From: Myxococcus sp. RHSTA-1-4
GTDB lineage: Bacteria; Myxococcota; Myxococcia; Myxococcales; Myxococcaceae
Assembly: GCF_020037125.1 (NCBI RefSeq)
Contig: NZ_JAIQDG010000008.1
Span: forward strand, 124,001-188,000
Reading direction: 5' to 3'
Length of the DNA: 64,000 nucleotides
Below, one piece after another: positions 23,511-32,721 of the stretch. Below the pieces are notes generated by a model, which was not told where the DNA came from, made no database searches, and saw only the letters and a list, made by a program, of their open reading frames with translations. Both the position numbers and the translations under genes were made by a program. The stretch's first letter is position 1; each line of letters opens with the position of its first letter.

Positions 23511-23619
23511 CCCGGAACGGAAGCTCCATTCCGGGGGCTCTGCCAGGCCTCCACCAGCCAAGGCCCCGCATCCCCGCCATGTCGGCCCCCGGGCCGCCCA
23601 TGTCCGGAATGGAGGTTCC
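23511..23619. repeat. Inverted two-core copy of the 96-bp hairpin unit
   Basis: Core GGAACGGA-AGC-TCCATTCC at 23514-23532 with CCC/GGG flanks, and a truncated core GGAATGGA-GGT-TCC at 23606-23619. Read on the minus strand, the truncated core is followed by GGGCGGCCCGGGGGCCGACA and, ~92 bp on, by the full core: the same order and spacing as in the array at 12.7-13.0 kb. It lies between the convergent 3' ends of the TPR gene (23457) and the small Cys/His protein (23711). Confidence 0.8.
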
Positions 23620-23710
23620 GTGCGCGCCTCCGCGAGCGCGCCACCCGGCCGGTGGCGCGGCCCCGCGGGGTCCGCGCGCTTCCGGGCCGGCGCGCCAGCA
23701 CGCCCGTGCC

Positions 23711-24016
23711 CTACATGGACACCGACTTCTTCGGGTCGAGCTGCTTCTTCTGCTCGGGAGCCTGGGTCTTCGCGGGCGCCGGAGTCTCCGCCGGGAGCCG
23801 CGCCTTCACCGGTGCCTCGCAGTGCTCACCCTTGCGGTTCGGATGGCAGTGCCGGATGCCGTACACGTGGTGGCAACCACACGAGTCCACGCGCTTCTTC
23901 GCGCACACGGACGGATTGAACACCGGGGCCGCCACTTCCACGGGCTTCTGCTCCGGCTGCTCCACCGGCGCCGCGTTCAGCGCCATCGCCAGGAAAACCC
24001 CACCAAGAAATCCCAT
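23711..24016 (-). CDS. Small exported Cys/His-rich protein
   Basis: 101 residues: signal peptide MGFLGGVFLAMALNAAP, a short Pro/Glu linker, then a compact Cys/His region CAKKRVDSCGCHHVYGIRHC with a further HPNRKGEHC (five Cys and four His in about 30 residues), and a Pro/Ala/Lys tail. The Cys/His spacing suggests metal binding or disulfide bonds in the periplasm. No family recognised. The ATG at 24016 starts the signal peptide. It converges on the TPR gene. Confidence 0.75.
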   Translation of the reverse strand: MGFLGGVFLAMALNAAPVEQPEQKPVEVAAPVFNPSVCAKKRVDSCGCHHVYGIRHCHPNRKGEHCEAPVKARLPAETPAPAKTQAPEQKKQLDPKKSVSM

Positions 24017-24217
24017 CGCCCAACCCCCTACCTGGATGCTGAGCCATTGATGGGAATGGCTTCGGGACGCGGCAAGTCCCACGCCGAGCGGATTCGTGCC
24101 ATTCGCACGCGAGCCGACGGTCGCTCGACCGCGTGAGTGAACCGGGCAGCCGGCCCCCCCTGCCGAAAAGTGCGCCTCGGGCGTTGCGATGACAACACCG
24201 CGCGCCGCGGGACCACC

Positions 24218-24895
24218 TCAGCCCCGCTCAGGCATCAGGTAACCCGAGAGGACCTGCACCACAGCGGTCGCGAATGGGGAGTGGTGCCCCTTCGCATCCT
24301 TTCCATCGAACGCGGCCAGGAAGGCTCGCAGCGCATCATCGCCGAACGCGTCGTCCTGCAGCAGGGGGAGGACCGCCTCGATGGCCATGTTGCGCTGTGC
24401 GACCAGCTTGGGGATGTCGAGCCCCAGGGTGTCGATGGTCCGGCGGGCCGCGGCGGCCCGGGCCGGGTCGGCATCATTCGGGCGAACGCCCCCCGCGCTG
24501 TCGAAGACGAAGTAGTCACGACAGTCCCGCATCAGGGGATGCACCTCGATGGGGGTGTCGCCCTTGAGGTGGCCGCAGTGGGCGGGCACCTGGCGCGGCT
24601 GTTCCTCCAGGCCCGCCTGGCAGCAGGCGAGCAGGTTGGAGAACTCCAGCGCGAGCTCGGGGGCGTGGTGGCGCGGCTGGAGGTGCTCGATGTGGGACTC
24701 GCGCTGGGCCCTGTCCGGGTCGATGCGCCGCTCGCAATAGCAGCAGACGTAGCCCTGGTCGCGCAGGAGGGCACTCAAGACCTCCGGCTTCTCCGGACGC
24801 TTCAAGTTCTCCCATGTCGGGCGCCAGCGAGCCGAGGCCCGGGCCTTCCAGTCCTTGAACGACGCCGGCTCAGCGCTTCGGACGATGGGGCGCAC
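24218..24895 (-). CDS. ptuB: Septu defence HNH nuclease PtuB
   Basis: 225 residues. Effector nuclease of the Septu anti-phage system, acting with the ATPase PtuA. The core is an HNH (McrA-like) fold: Cys51-Cys52-x-Cys54 in VCCYCERRID, catalytic/metal HIEH (His68, His71) in ESHIEHLQPR, then NLLACC and HCGHLKGD, whose Cys and His residues complete the zinc site. The GTG at 24895 has AAAGGAG ten bases upstream, overlaps the ptuA stop by 26 bp and gives the family's usual N-terminus (VRPIVRSAEPASFKDWKARA). Length and order are those of PtuB, including the version used as effector by retron Ec78. No reverse transcriptase lies nearby, so this is a stand-alone Septu. Confidence 0.92.
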   Translation of the reverse strand: MRPIVRSAEPASFKDWKARASARWRPTWENLKRPEKPEVLSALLRDQGYVCCYCERRIDPDRAQRESHIEHLQPRHHAPELALEFSNLLACCQAGLEEQPRQVPAHCGHLKGDTPIEVHPLMRDCRDYFVFDSAGGVRPNDADPARAAAARRTIDTLGLDIPKLVAQRNMAIEAVLPLLQDDAFGDDALRAFLAAFDGKDAKGHHSPFATAVVQVLSGYLMPERG

Positions 24896-26153
24896 CGGGC
24901 AACAGCTCCTTTCGGCGGATGAGCACGTCCGCCTTGGCGAAGTTCGGCTCGTCGGAGCCAATCTCCTCCGCCAGCTCCCCCCGGACAGCGCGAGCCTCCT
25001 CGAGCTTCCCCTCGTCGATGAGGCGGAAGAGCTCCTGGAGCCGCTCCTTGATGCACCGGGGCCGCTCGTCCACGCCCATCAGGTCCTCGAGGATGCGGTT
25101 GCTGTCGAGCCCGAAGGACGCTCCCGGCCGCGCCGCGACGGTGTCTCCGTTCCGGCGCTCCAGCAGGTAGATGCTCTCGGGCTTCACCTCGCTCAGCACC
25201 TGGGGCGAGTGCGTGGTGACGATGAACTGGCAGTTGGGGAAGGTGCGCTCCAGGTCCGCGATGATGGTGCGCTGCCAGCGCGGGTGCAGGTGCAGGTCCA
25301 CCTCGTCGATGAGGACCAGGCCGTTGCCCAGCCGGGGCTCCTCCAGGTCGGGGTTGAGGAGCGAGAGCCTGCGGGACAGGTCTCCCACCAGCGTCAGCAG
25401 CGCCTTCTCTCCCGAGGAGAGCTGCATGACGTCGAGCGTCTCGTCCTGCTTCTGGATGGCCATGCGCTGCTGCCTGCGCTCGATGCGCAGGTGGGAGAAG
25501 CCTCCCAGCAACGTGCTGATGGCGCCACGGACGGCTTCGAGCTGACGGTCGCGATGGTCTTGCTGCCTGCGGGCCCGCTCCTCGTTCTCCAGGTCCTCGC
25601 GCTCCCGGAACCAGGTGTAGAAGTCGTCGAAGGTGCCGACGCCCGCGGGCAGCGCGCCGTGGAAGGCCCGCTTCCACTCCTCCGCGGGCAGCTCCTCCTC
25701 CGAGTCCCTCGGCGCGCTCAGCCACTGTCCCCGGCTCGTGGAGTACTGCACGACCAGGGGCGGCGCGGGCCGTGGCCGCTCCCGGGTCTTCCCCCACAGG
25801 AAGCGGCCGTAGGGGTCGGGCTCCCCGCTCAGCTCCGGCTCCCCTTCGGGAAGCTGCCCCGCCGACTCACCCCACGTGAAGGTCTGGTCTCCCTCGCGCG
25901 CCGTGATGGTGAGCTTCCACCCCCTGGCACCGATGCGGACGTCACGTGCATCGAGGGTATGCCGGACCCGTTGCAGCTCGAGGTCCTCGAGGATTCGCTC
26001 GAAGGCCCACTCCATCAGCAGCGCAATGGCATCCAGCACCGCCGACTTGCCCACGCCGTTGATGCCCACCAGCACGGTGGTCTGCGTGGGGAAGTCCAGC
26101 GCGAGGTGACGGATACCGCGGAAGTTGGTCAGCTCCAGCCGCTCGACGCGCAT
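24870..26153 (-). CDS. ptuA: Septu defence ATPase PtuA
   Basis: 427 residues, an SMC/ABC-like AAA ATPase. RLELTNFRGIRHLALDFP is the standard 'overcoming lysogenization'-type start. Walker A is GINGVGKS at residues 30-37, the signature is LSSGEKAL, Walker B is LVLIDEVDLHLHP near residue 280, followed by the switch FIVTTHSPQVLSE. The middle is helical and charged, and may be a short coiled coil. PtuA is thought to hold PtuB inactive until phage triggers it. The ATG at 26153 begins the ATPase fold exactly. It overlaps ptuB; the ~200 bp upstream are shared with divergent rtcB. Confidence 0.92.
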   Translation of the reverse strand: MRVERLELTNFRGIRHLALDFPTQTTVLVGINGVGKSAVLDAIALLMEWAFERILEDLELQRVRHTLDARDVRIGARGWKLTITAREGDQTFTWGESAGQLPEGEPELSGEPDPYGRFLWGKTRERPRPAPPLVVQYSTSRGQWLSAPRDSEEELPAEEWKRAFHGALPAGVGTFDDFYTWFREREDLENEERARRQQDHRDRQLEAVRGAISTLLGGFSHLRIERRQQRMAIQKQDETLDVMQLSSGEKALLTLVGDLSRRLSLLNPDLEEPRLGNGLVLIDEVDLHLHPRWQRTIIADLERTFPNCQFIVTTHSPQVLSEVKPESIYLLERRNGDTVAARPGASFGLDSNRILEDLMGVDERPRCIKERLQELFRLIDEGKLEEARAVRGELAEEIGSDEPNFAKADVLIRRKELLPGAPHRPKR

Positions 26154-26350
26154 GCCCGTGCTCCCCGAGGCCCGCCGGCCCGTGCCGCCCACTTACGCCA
26201 GATGGGCGACGACGGCACGGAAATCGCTCGCCTTCCCGCCCGCCCTCCCAGCATCCTCGTGAAGAGCGTGTCTCCAGGGGGCCCTGGTCAGCTTCGCTCG
26301 GACGCCCCCGTCCCTGCCGCGTGTTCATCCCTCTCCTGGGGATTCAAGTC

Positions 26351-27703
26351 ATGAGCTGGAAGCAGCGTTTGGAAAAGGCCGCCGAGGGCCATTACGTCCT
26401 GCCGAAGACCAAGAGCATGAAGGTCGACGCGGACCTGTTCCTGTCCGACAAGCTGCTCTGGGGCGAGGGCCCCGAGGAGCCCGGCCTGGAGGACGCCGTC
26501 TTCGACCAGGTGGTCAACGCCGCGTCCTTCCCCGGCGTCACCCGCGTGGCCGTCACCCCCGACTGCCACGTGGGCTACGGCGTGCCCATCGGCACCGTGG
26601 TGGAGACCGACGGCGTCCTCCTGCCCACCGCCGCCGGCTACGACATCGGCTGCGGCATGGTGCAACTCCAGACGTCCCTCATGGCCGAGGACGTCGCCGA
26701 CCCCGTCAAGCGCCGCAAGTGGATTGACGAAGTCACCCGGCGCATCGCCGTGGGCGTGGGCGCCAGCCGCGTCCAGAAGCAGCGCAAGGTGACGGACCGC
26801 ACCTTCTCCGAGGTCGTCCGCCACGGCGCCAAGGCCCTGGGCCGCGGCTCCTCGGTGACGGAGCGCGACTTCATCCCCGTCGAGGATGACCGCGTGGACA
26901 TCCCCGAGCGCGCCTACGGCAAGAGGGACCAGCTCGGCAGCCTGGGCGGCGGCAACCACTTCACCGAGATGCAGGTGGACCAGGACGGCCGCGTCTGGGT
27001 GATGCTCCACACCGGCAGCCGCGGCTTCGGGTGGAACATCGCGAAGCACTTCTTCGTCGAGGGCGCGGCCCAGCTCGGCCTGAAGAGCCGCAGCGAGGAC
27101 TTCGTCTGGCTGGACGCGGAGAGCGCCCTGGGGCGCGAGTACTGGAACCTCCACAACATGGCCGCCAACTTCGCCGTGGCCAACCGGCTCATCATCGGCG
27201 AGGCCGTGTGCGCCGCGCTCGAGGACGTCTTCGGCGGCACCGCCAGCGTCTACTACGAGATTTCCCACAACCTCATCCAGAAGGAGGCCGGGAAGTTCGT
27301 CGCGCGCAAGGGCGCCACGCGCGCGTTCCCCGCCAACCACCCCGCCCTCAAGCGCACCCCGTGGGAGAAGACGGGCCACCCCATCCTGATTCCGGGCTCC
27401 ATGGAGACGGGCAGCGCCATCCTCTTCGCGGAGCAGGGGGCGCAGAAGTCCATCTACTCCGTGAATCACGGCTCCGGCCGCCGGCTGTCCCGCGGCGAGG
27501 CCCGGCGCGTGCTCAAGCAGGACGTCACCGACAAGCGCATGGCCGAGGCGGGCATCCTCCTCAACACCCGCACCACGCCGCTCGACGAGTCCGGGCCCTG
27601 CTACAAGAACCTGGACGACGTGCTGGAGACGGTGGAGATGGCCGGCCTCGCCCGCGTGGCCCACCGCCTCAAGCCCGTGGCCTGCATCAAGGGCGCGGAC
27701 TGA
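26351..27703 (+). CDS. rtcB: RNA-splicing ligase RtcB
   Basis: 450 residues. GTP- and Mn-dependent RNA ligase joining 2',3'-cyclic phosphate or 3'-phosphate ends to 5'-OH ends, used in tRNA and rRNA repair. Metal-binding Cys101 in AAGYDIGCGM, the HTGSRGFG and GGGNHFTE motifs, and the guanylylated histidine in VNHGSGRRLSR (His373) are all present, so it should be active. Length is normal for the compact bacterial form. No archease gene or RtcR/sigma-54 site was seen beside it. It is divergent from the Septu pair, a neighbour that may be more than chance. Confidence 0.95.
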   Translation: MSWKQRLEKAAEGHYVLPKTKSMKVDADLFLSDKLLWGEGPEEPGLEDAVFDQVVNAASFPGVTRVAVTPDCHVGYGVPIGTVVETDGVLLPTAAGYDIGCGMVQLQTSLMAEDVADPVKRRKWIDEVTRRIAVGVGASRVQKQRKVTDRTFSEVVRHGAKALGRGSSVTERDFIPVEDDRVDIPERAYGKRDQLGSLGGGNHFTEMQVDQDGRVWVMLHTGSRGFGWNIAKHFFVEGAAQLGLKSRSEDFVWLDAESALGREYWNLHNMAANFAVANRLIIGEAVCAALEDVFGGTASVYYEISHNLIQKEAGKFVARKGATRAFPANHPALKRTPWEKTGHPILIPGSMETGSAILFAEQGAQKSIYSVNHGSGRRLSRGEARRVLKQDVTDKRMAEAGILLNTRTTPLDESGPCYKNLDDVLETVEMAGLARVAHRLKPVACIKGAD

Positions 27704-27863
27704 GGCCCCGGGTCCGGAATCACCTGGAATTCTCGGCCCTGCCCCCCTGCCCGCCCGCCTGCTCCAAGGTGGGTGGGACAGTCCTCCCCAGGTGACGGGA
27801 GGCACGAGCGGATGCGTGGGACGCGGGGGCTCGCTACAGTGGGCCCGCTTGGAGTCCCCGAGA

Positions 27864-28802
27864 ATGACCACGCCGTCTCCCGCTGCCCGTCCTCCTTCCC
27901 GCGAGGCGGAGCTGACTCGTGCCGAGAGTGAGCTGTCCGTCCATGAAGCGAAGCTCGCCGAGCACCTGGCCCGCGCCACCGCCGAGGCCTCCGCGCTCGC
28001 CACCCGGCTGAACCAGTTGCGCGCGGCGCTGGCGCGAGTCCAGCAGGAGCCCGGCGCGGACCCGGCGCTGGCCGGGCAGGCCGCGGGGCTGGAGGCGCTC
28101 GCGGTGCCCGCGCTGGACGTGGAGGCCTCGCGCGAGAAGGCGCTGAAGGCCCGCGAGGCGGCGCTGCATGCCCGGCGTCAGGCGGGGCAGGAGATGCACG
28201 CCGCGCTGAAGGCGCACCAGGAGCAGGCGGCGCACGTGGCGCGCGCGGTGGCCGACGCGGAGACGGTGGTGAAGCACCACGTCGATGCGGCGGCGGCGCG
28301 CACCCGGGCGCAGCAGGAAGCGCAGGCGCGGGCCCAGCAGGAGGCGGCGCGCGCGCGTCAGGCCGAGCTGGCCCGGCCGGCGGCCACGGCGCGGGCACAG
28401 GGAGCTCCCATGCCCGCGGCTCCGGCGGCCCATCCCGCGGCGGCGGCGCAGGACGGCAGGGACGCGCGGCGCAACGGACGGGTGCGGATGCACACGTCCA
28501 TCGACATGCGCAGCGACTCGAACTTCTTCACCGGCTTCTCGATGGACATCAGCGAGGGCGGCGTCTTCATCGCCACGGTGGACCCGGTGCCGCGCGGCAC
28601 GCAGGTGGAGCTGGACTTCACGCTGCCGGGCGGCCGGCCGATGAAGGTGACGGGCGTGGTGCGCTGGGTGCGCGAGTCCAACTCCCGCACCCCGGAGCTG
28701 ATGCCCGGCGTGGGCGTGCAGTTCACCGGACTGCCTCCCGAGGTGGCCTCCGCCATCTCCTCGTTCGTCACCACGCGCGACCCGATGTTCTTCCCGGACT
28801 GA
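27864..28802 (+). CDS. PilZ-domain protein (TIGR02266) with N-terminal coiled coil
   Basis: 312 residues. About residues 10-190 are an Ala/Glu/Arg/Gln-rich coiled coil (AELTRAESELSVHEAKLAEH onward). The C-terminal ~110 residues are a PilZ domain of the myxobacterial TIGR02266 type: DARRNGRVR, an Arg-rich N-motif, then SMDISEGGVFIAT (the D/NxSxxG motif) and GVVRWVRESNS. Both c-di-GMP contact motifs are present, so binding is plausible, with the coil for self-association or a partner. The ATG at 27864 starts the frame. No operon partner. Confidence 0.88.
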   Translation: MTTPSPAARPPSREAELTRAESELSVHEAKLAEHLARATAEASALATRLNQLRAALARVQQEPGADPALAGQAAGLEALAVPALDVEASREKALKAREAALHARRQAGQEMHAALKAHQEQAAHVARAVADAETVVKHHVDAAAARTRAQQEAQARAQQEAARARQAELARPAATARAQGAPMPAAPAAHPAAAAQDGRDARRNGRVRMHTSIDMRSDSNFFTGFSMDISEGGVFIATVDPVPRGTQVELDFTLPGGRPMKVTGVVRWVRESNSRTPELMPGVGVQFTGLPPEVASAISSFVTTRDPMFFPD

Positions 28803-28915
28803 CGCCGGGGCACGGGGCCGTCCCCCCCGAATTCGTCTGCTATTCGACCGGCATCCTTTCCCCCTCGCCCGGGGGCGGGATTATCCTCGGCGAAAGACAG
28901 ACAATCCGAGGCTGA

Positions 28916-29392
28916 ATGAGCGCGCCCACCCGGAGTCCCACCGTTACCGTCGCCCGTCCCCCGCGCTGGGATTCCCGCCGCCGCGCGGAGGCCGGGGACA
29001 CCCCCGCCACCGAGCCCACCCCGGCCCCCACCGTGGACAAGGTGAACCTCGCGCAGAAGCTCGCCCTCTTCTCCGAGCACTGGTCCCCCAAGGTCGTCGG
29101 AGACCTGAACGGCCAGCAGGTGAAGGTGGTCAAGCTCCAGGGGCCCTTCGTCTGGCACCACCATGAAGCCGAGGACGAGCTCTTCCTCGTCCTCCACGGC
29201 CGCCTCCGTATGGAATTGAGGGAGCGCACCGTGGACGTGGACCCGGGCGAGTTCATCATCATCCCCCGCGGCGTCGAGCACCGGCCCGTCGCCGAGGAGG
29301 AGGTCCACGTCCTCCTCTTCGAGCCCGCCTCCACCCTCAACACCGGCAACGTCCGCGAGGAGCGGACGGTGGAGCAGCTCCAGCGCATCTGA
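28916..29392 (+). CDS. Cupin-domain protein
   Basis: 158 residues. A basic, Pro-rich N-terminus (~40 residues) is followed by a single cupin barrel: FVWHHHEAEDELFLVLHGRL provides the HxH...E metal ligands of motif 1 and PGEFIIIPRGVEHRPVA the second motif with its His. All four ligands are kept, so a metal-bound cupin (isomerase-, dioxygenase- or sensor-like) is likely. No signal peptide. It stands alone, ~115 bp after the PilZ gene. Confidence 0.85.
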   Translation: MSAPTRSPTVTVARPPRWDSRRRAEAGDTPATEPTPAPTVDKVNLAQKLALFSEHWSPKVVGDLNGQQVKVVKLQGPFVWHHHEAEDELFLVLHGRLRMELRERTVDVDPGEFIIIPRGVEHRPVAEEEVHVLLFEPASTLNTGNVREERTVEQLQRI

Positions 29393-29528
29393 CGGCCCGG
29401 GCATCAACCGGACAGGCGAGCCCCGGCCTCTTCGCGCGCCCGTGGATTCCTCCCCGGACCCGCACAGCGCACCTTTGCTCCGGACCCGAGCGGCCCCGGC
29501 GGGGGCCTCACGTCGAGGAGCGGGAGCG

Positions 29529-30434
29529 ATGCGCATCCACCACCTGAACTGCACCACCCTGTGCCCGCCCGGGGGCCGGCTGATGGACGGGCGGAAGGGC
29601 TTCGCCGGACCCGCGGCGCTGACGTGCCACTGCCTGCTGGTGGAGGGCGCCAACGGGCTCATCCTCGTGGACACCGGCTTCGGCCTGCAGGACGTCCTCC
29701 ACCCGCGCCCGCGGCTGGCGCCCCTGTTCCTGAACGTGCTGCTCCGGCCCCGGCTGGTGGAGGAGTCCACCGCCATCCGCCAGGTGCAGCGGCTGGGCTT
29801 CAAGCCCGAGGACGTGCGCGACATCATCCTCACCCACATGGACTTCGACCACGCCGGCGGCCTGGAGGACTTCCCCCAGGCCCGGGTGCACCTGCTCGCG
29901 GACGAGTACCGCCAGGCCACCGCGCAGGCGTCGGCGCTGGACCGGGGGCGCTTCCGGCCCCAGCAGTGGCTGGCCGAGTCGAACTGGGTGACGTACCCCA
30001 CGGGCGGCGCCGGAGAGCGCTGGTTCGGCTTCGAGTGCGTGAGGGACTTGCAGGGCCTGCCGCCGGAAATCCTGCTGGTGCCGCTGGTGGGCCACACGCT
30101 GGGGCACGCGGGCGTGGCCATCCAGACCGAGGACGGCTGGCTGCTGCACTCCGGGGACGCGTACTTCTACCACGGGGAGATGGACCTGGACCGGTACCGG
30201 TGTACCCCGGGCCTGCGCTTCTACCAGAAGCTCATGCAGACCGACGGCTACCTGCGCTGGTACAACCTGCGCCGCCTGCGCGAGCTGGTGCGGCGCCACG
30301 GCCGCGACGTCACCGTGTTCTGCGCGCACGACTCGCTGGAGTTCGAGCTGCTCGAGGAGCGGGAGAAGGCCCCCGCCGAGTCGCCGCTGCGCAGCTTCCT
30401 CGCTCCCGTCTCCGAGTCCACGCTGCCCGTGTGA
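29529..30434 (+). CDS. Metallo-beta-lactamase-fold hydrolase
   Basis: 301 residues. MBL fold with the metal motif ILTHMDFDHAGG (HxxxDH type), a DTGFG motif before it, the third metal His in PLVGHTLGHAGVA and the bridging Asp in LLHSGDAYFY. It resembles lactonase-like (AttM/quorum-quenching) and other MBL hydrolases more than true lactamases; no signal peptide is evident. Substrate unknown. The ATG at 29529 follows CGAGGAGCGGGAGCG. Convergent with the histidine kinase gene, with 13 bp between the ends. Confidence 0.87.
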   Translation: MRIHHLNCTTLCPPGGRLMDGRKGFAGPAALTCHCLLVEGANGLILVDTGFGLQDVLHPRPRLAPLFLNVLLRPRLVEESTAIRQVQRLGFKPEDVRDIILTHMDFDHAGGLEDFPQARVHLLADEYRQATAQASALDRGRFRPQQWLAESNWVTYPTGGAGERWFGFECVRDLQGLPPEILLVPLVGHTLGHAGVAIQTEDGWLLHSGDAYFYHGEMDLDRYRCTPGLRFYQKLMQTDGYLRWYNLRRLRELVRRHGRDVTVFCAHDSLEFELLEEREKAPAESPLRSFLAPVSESTLPV

Positions 30435-30447
30435 CTCGCACCGCGGC

Positions 30448-32721
30448 TCACGACGGCATGGGCGGGGCCGGAAGCTCCACCTCCGCGCCCAGGTGCATCA
30501 GCGGCAGGTCCACCGTGAAAATCGCGCCCTCGCCGGGCGTGCTCTCCACGTGGATGGTGCCCCCGTGCGCCTCCACCAGTTGCCGCACGATGTAGAGCCC
30601 CAGGCCGAAGCCGGCGTGCTGGCTCGCGGACGGTTCGCGCTCGAAACGGTCGAAGATGCGGCGATGGGACTCCGGAGCGATGCCCACGCCCTGGTCCGAC
30701 ACCACCAGCCGCGCCCGCGCCACCCCCATCCGCTCCACCCGCACCCCCACCGGGTGCCCCTTTCCGAACTTCAGCGCGTTGGAGAGGAGGTTCGTCACCA
30801 CCCTGTCCAGCCGCAGCCGGTCCCACCGGCCCACCAGCCCCAGCTCCGCGTCGAACCTCAGCTTGCAGCCCGCCTCCTCCGCCTGCTCGGCGAAGCGCTC
30901 CACCACCTCGTGCGTCAGCTCCGCCAGGTCCACCGGCGCCACGTCCAGCACCAGCTTCCCGGACGACAGCCGCGACAAGTCCAGCAGGTTGTGCAGGAGC
31001 TGTCCCAGCCGCTGCGCCTGCTTCAGCGCCGAGCCCAGCCCCTCGCGCACCTTCTCACCTCCGGCCACCAGGTCCGTCCGCTGCAGCCTGCGCAGGAGGA
31101 GCTGCAGCGTGTTCAGCGGGTTGCCCAAGTCGTGCGCCGCCACGCCGATGAGCTCCACCGCCTCCTGCGCCTCGCGGAACAGCCGCGCGTTGTCCAGCGC
31201 GAGCGCCGCCCGCCCCGCCAGCTCCTCCACGAGCACCTGGTCCGTCAGCGTCAGCCGCCGCCCCGGCGTGGACGTCAGCAGCACGAACACGCCCCGCGTC
31301 TGCTGCCCCACCCGCAGCGGCACCACGAGGTACGAGTGGATGCCCACCTTCTCCATCAGCTCCAGGTGCTCCGGGCTCTCCGCCTTCTGCGCCAGCATCT
31401 CGGGTGGCACGTCACCGGCGAGCTCGGAGCGGCCCGAGCGCAGCACCTGCCAGAGCTCTCGCGGCGACTCGGGCGTCGGCGGGTAGCGCCGCAACGTCTC
31501 CCATATCCGCTGCTCCTTCTCCGGCACCGCGTGCGTCACCGCCCGGGGCTTCAGCTCCCCCGAGGGCGTCAGCAGGTACAGCAGGCACGCATCCGCCACC
31601 TCCGGCACCATCATCCGCGCCAGCTCCGCCACCGTCAGGTCCGGGTCCAGGAGCTGGTGGAAGATGCGCCCGGCCTCCGCGAAGAGGCGCTGCGTGCGCT
31701 CGGCCCGCCGCAGCTCGGTGATGTCGCGCGACACCTTGGCGTAGCCCCGCAGCCGTCCCTGCCCGTCGCGCAGCGCGGTGATGATGACCTCCGCGAGGAA
31801 CCGCGTGCCGTCCCTGCGCACGCGCCACCCTTCCGTGCACAGCCGTCCGTTCCGTCGCGCCCGCGCCAGGTCCTTGTCCGGCAGCCCCGCGTCCGCCGCT
31901 TCCGGCGGGTAGAAGATGGAGTCCGGGCGTCCCAGGATTTCGCTCTCGCGGTAGCCCGTCATCCGCTCCGCGCCCGGGTTCCAGCTCACCACGCGGCCCT
32001 CCTTGTCCAGCAGGTCGAGGCCATAGTCGCGGACTCCCTCCACCAGGAGCTGGAAGCGCCGCGCGTGGGCCTCGGCTTCCTGGTGGAGCGGCCTCAGCCG
32101 CCGCGTCAGCACCCACGCCAGCACCGCGGCCACCACCAGGCCCAGCCCTCCGACGAGCAGGATGAGCACGAGCGTCCTCCGGTCCGTCGACACCGCCTCC
32201 TGGATGCCCAGCGACAGCCGCGCCTCGCTGTGCTCCTCGAGCCCTTGCAGCGCATCGAAGGCGCGCCGCCGTGACTCGCTCACGCGCGACTCGAAGATTT
32301 CCTCCAGCCGCTCGCGTCCGGCGCCGCTCTCGTTGGCCTGCACCAGCTCCCGCACGGTGTCCTCGTGCTCCAGCTCCGCGTGGGCGGCGGACTCCAGCAG
32401 CGCGGCCGCTTCGCCGCCCAGCCGGGACTTCAGCCGCTGATAGGTGGCGGTGAAGCGCTCGCGCGACGCCGCCATGTCCTGCGCGAAGAGCGGGTCTCCC
32501 GACAGCGCATAGCCGCGCCCGCTGGACACCTTGTCGCTGAAGGCCCGGCGCAGCCGCTCCACCTCCAGCAGGTCCATGGACAGGTCCAGGATGCGCGCCT
32601 TGTTGCTGGTGCGCACGGACAGCAGCGCCACCACCGAGGTCCCCGCCAGGACGAGCGCCACCAGCAGCGAGGCGAGAAAGCCCGCGCCCACGCGCTGCGC
32701 GAACGTCCACGGTCGCCCCAC
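30448..32721 (-). CDS. Orphan sensor histidine kinase (CHASE3-PAS-GAF-HisKA-HATPase)
   Basis: 757 residues from a GTG at 32721, whose GGGAGGGGG site has ideal spacing; an ATG at 32778 would add 19 low-complexity residues. In order: TM1 (VGAGFLASLLVALVLAGTSV), an extracellular CHASE3 domain with the SSGRGYALSGD motif, TM2 (LVGGLGLVVAAVLAWVL), a PAS domain (YGLDLLDKEGRVVSWNPGAE), a GAF domain, a dimerisation helix with phospho-acceptor His530 in GVAAHDLGNPLN, and the ATPase with N box (NLLSNALKFGKG) and G boxes (DQGVGI, GFGLGL). All catalytic parts are present. No response regulator is adjacent; orphan kinases are common in myxobacteria. Confidence 0.92.
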   Translation of the reverse strand: MGRPWTFAQRVGAGFLASLLVALVLAGTSVVALLSVRTSNKARILDLSMDLLEVERLRRAFSDKVSSGRGYALSGDPLFAQDMAASRERFTATYQRLKSRLGGEAAALLESAAHAELEHEDTVRELVQANESGAGRERLEEIFESRVSESRRRAFDALQGLEEHSEARLSLGIQEAVSTDRRTLVLILLVGGLGLVVAAVLAWVLTRRLRPLHQEAEAHARRFQLLVEGVRDYGLDLLDKEGRVVSWNPGAERMTGYRESEILGRPDSIFYPPEAADAGLPDKDLARARRNGRLCTEGWRVRRDGTRFLAEVIITALRDGQGRLRGYAKVSRDITELRRAERTQRLFAEAGRIFHQLLDPDLTVAELARMMVPEVADACLLYLLTPSGELKPRAVTHAVPEKEQRIWETLRRYPPTPESPRELWQVLRSGRSELAGDVPPEMLAQKAESPEHLELMEKVGIHSYLVVPLRVGQQTRGVFVLLTSTPGRRLTLTDQVLVEELAGRAALALDNARLFREAQEAVELIGVAAHDLGNPLNTLQLLLRRLQRTDLVAGGEKVREGLGSALKQAQRLGQLLHNLLDLSRLSSGKLVLDVAPVDLAELTHEVVERFAEQAEEAGCKLRFDAELGLVGRWDRLRLDRVVTNLLSNALKFGKGHPVGVRVERMGVARARLVVSDQGVGIAPESHRRIFDRFEREPSASQHAGFGLGLYIVRQLVEAHGGTIHVESTPGEGAIFTVDLPLMHLGAEVELPAPPMPS

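Noticed and set aside
24000..28000. A retron (reverse transcriptase with msr/msd) around ptuAB
   Set aside because: No reverse-transcriptase frame lies on either strand near the pair; it is a stand-alone Septu.
29529..30434. Metallo-beta-lactamase protein as an antibiotic-resistance gene
   Set aside because: The HMDFDHAGG metal motif and lack of a signal peptide fit lactonase-like or general MBL hydrolases, not secreted lactamases.
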